Assembly (NCBI RefSeq): GCF_015221875.1 | Contig: NZ_JACYGY010000002.1 | Span: forward strand, 805,573-869,572 | DNA: 64,000 nt | Origin: Dyadobacter subterraneus | GTDB taxonomy: Bacteria; Bacteroidota; Bacteroidia; Cytophagales; Spirosomataceae | Direction of reading: 5' to 3' | Part shown: piece by piece, positions 63,998 to 64,000 of the stretch | How positions within the stretch are numbered: the stretch's first letter is position 1 | How the letters are laid out: every line of letters starts with the position of its first letter | Made by a program: the position numbers and the translations under genes | The notes under the pieces: generated by a model | What the model was told of the DNA's origin: nothing | What the model saw: the letters and a program-made list of their open reading frames with translations, nothing else | Database searches by the model: none

Positions 63998-64000
63998 ATG

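Overview
The window is a chromosomal segment of a Bacteroidota bacterium, most likely a member of the Cytophagales close to Dyadobacter (inferred from gene content and protein style; no search was run). Supporting signs are AT-rich spacers, almost no Shine-Dalgarno sequences, several promoters of the Bacteroidota type (TTG, about 20 bases, TAnnTTTG), a glucosamine-6-phosphate deaminase fused to a PIG-L deacetylase domain, DUF4296 and DUF2480 proteins, a BatA/DUF58 locus and a PorT-like outer-membrane barrel. Most of the window is housekeeping DNA. I see no prophage, insertion sequence, CRISPR array or plasmid gene.

Layout. 1-2640: 3' part of a 23S rRNA gene, a degenerate 5S copy, the intact 5S gene and a terminator. 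3149-5913: a secreted GH92 glycosidase and a ModE-like regulator. 6085-14307 (mostly minus): dxs, two rhomboid proteases behind mutL, a small membrane protein (plus strand) and the NagB/PIG-L fusion. 14651-20304 (plus): glyA, a TPR membrane protein, ribH, lysC, serS. 20423-25347: a compact ABC pair converging on a minus-strand run of two paralogous GT-C-like membrane proteins and a MutS-like ATPase. 25545-32018: acyl-CoA dehydrogenase, an AraC regulator with a striking upstream repeat, an outer-membrane barrel, small secreted proteins, nadD, gmk, and an ECF sigma/anti-sigma pair. 32248-37992: mreBCD facing a GH3-type acyl-adenylating enzyme, dxr and a membrane protein. 38041-43650 (minus): a six-gene surface-glycan-like cluster (three GT2 enzymes, a PhyH-like dioxygenase, a beta-propeller glycosidase-like protein, a methyltransferase). 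43881-50329: M20 amidohydrolase, a DPM1-like transferase, DUF4296 lipoprotein, DUF58/BatA locus, rnhB, DUF2480. 50408-55147: tsaB, an S41 protease, rnpA, rpmH, a TatD-like hydrolase and tcdA. 55194-57728: quinone oxidoreductase, alpha/beta hydrolase, Crp-type regulator. 57729-58816: a repeat-rich spacer with an initiator tRNA gene. 58817-63934: an LTA-synthase-like transferase, era, der and a small secreted protein.

Genes that work together: dxs and dxr give the first two steps of MEP isoprenoid synthesis; mreBCD set cell shape; tsaB and tcdA act on the t6A/ct6A modification of tRNA; rnpA, rnhB, era and der serve RNA and ribosome maturation; the many glycosyltransferases, the GT-C pair, the DPM1-like enzyme and the LTA-synthase-like protein point to investment in envelope glycans.

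The most unusual DNA is not protein-coding. Downstream of the initiator tRNA lie two further repeat units of about 140 bases, plus a more decayed third, each with a degenerate 3' part of that tRNA carrying the same 18-base hairpin-forming insert; the two clear units also carry the tRNA's terminator. A degenerate 5S copy with an internal insert lies beside the intact 5S gene. Next to the tRNA array are two palindromic, MITE-like elements. These are the best candidates for something undescribed.
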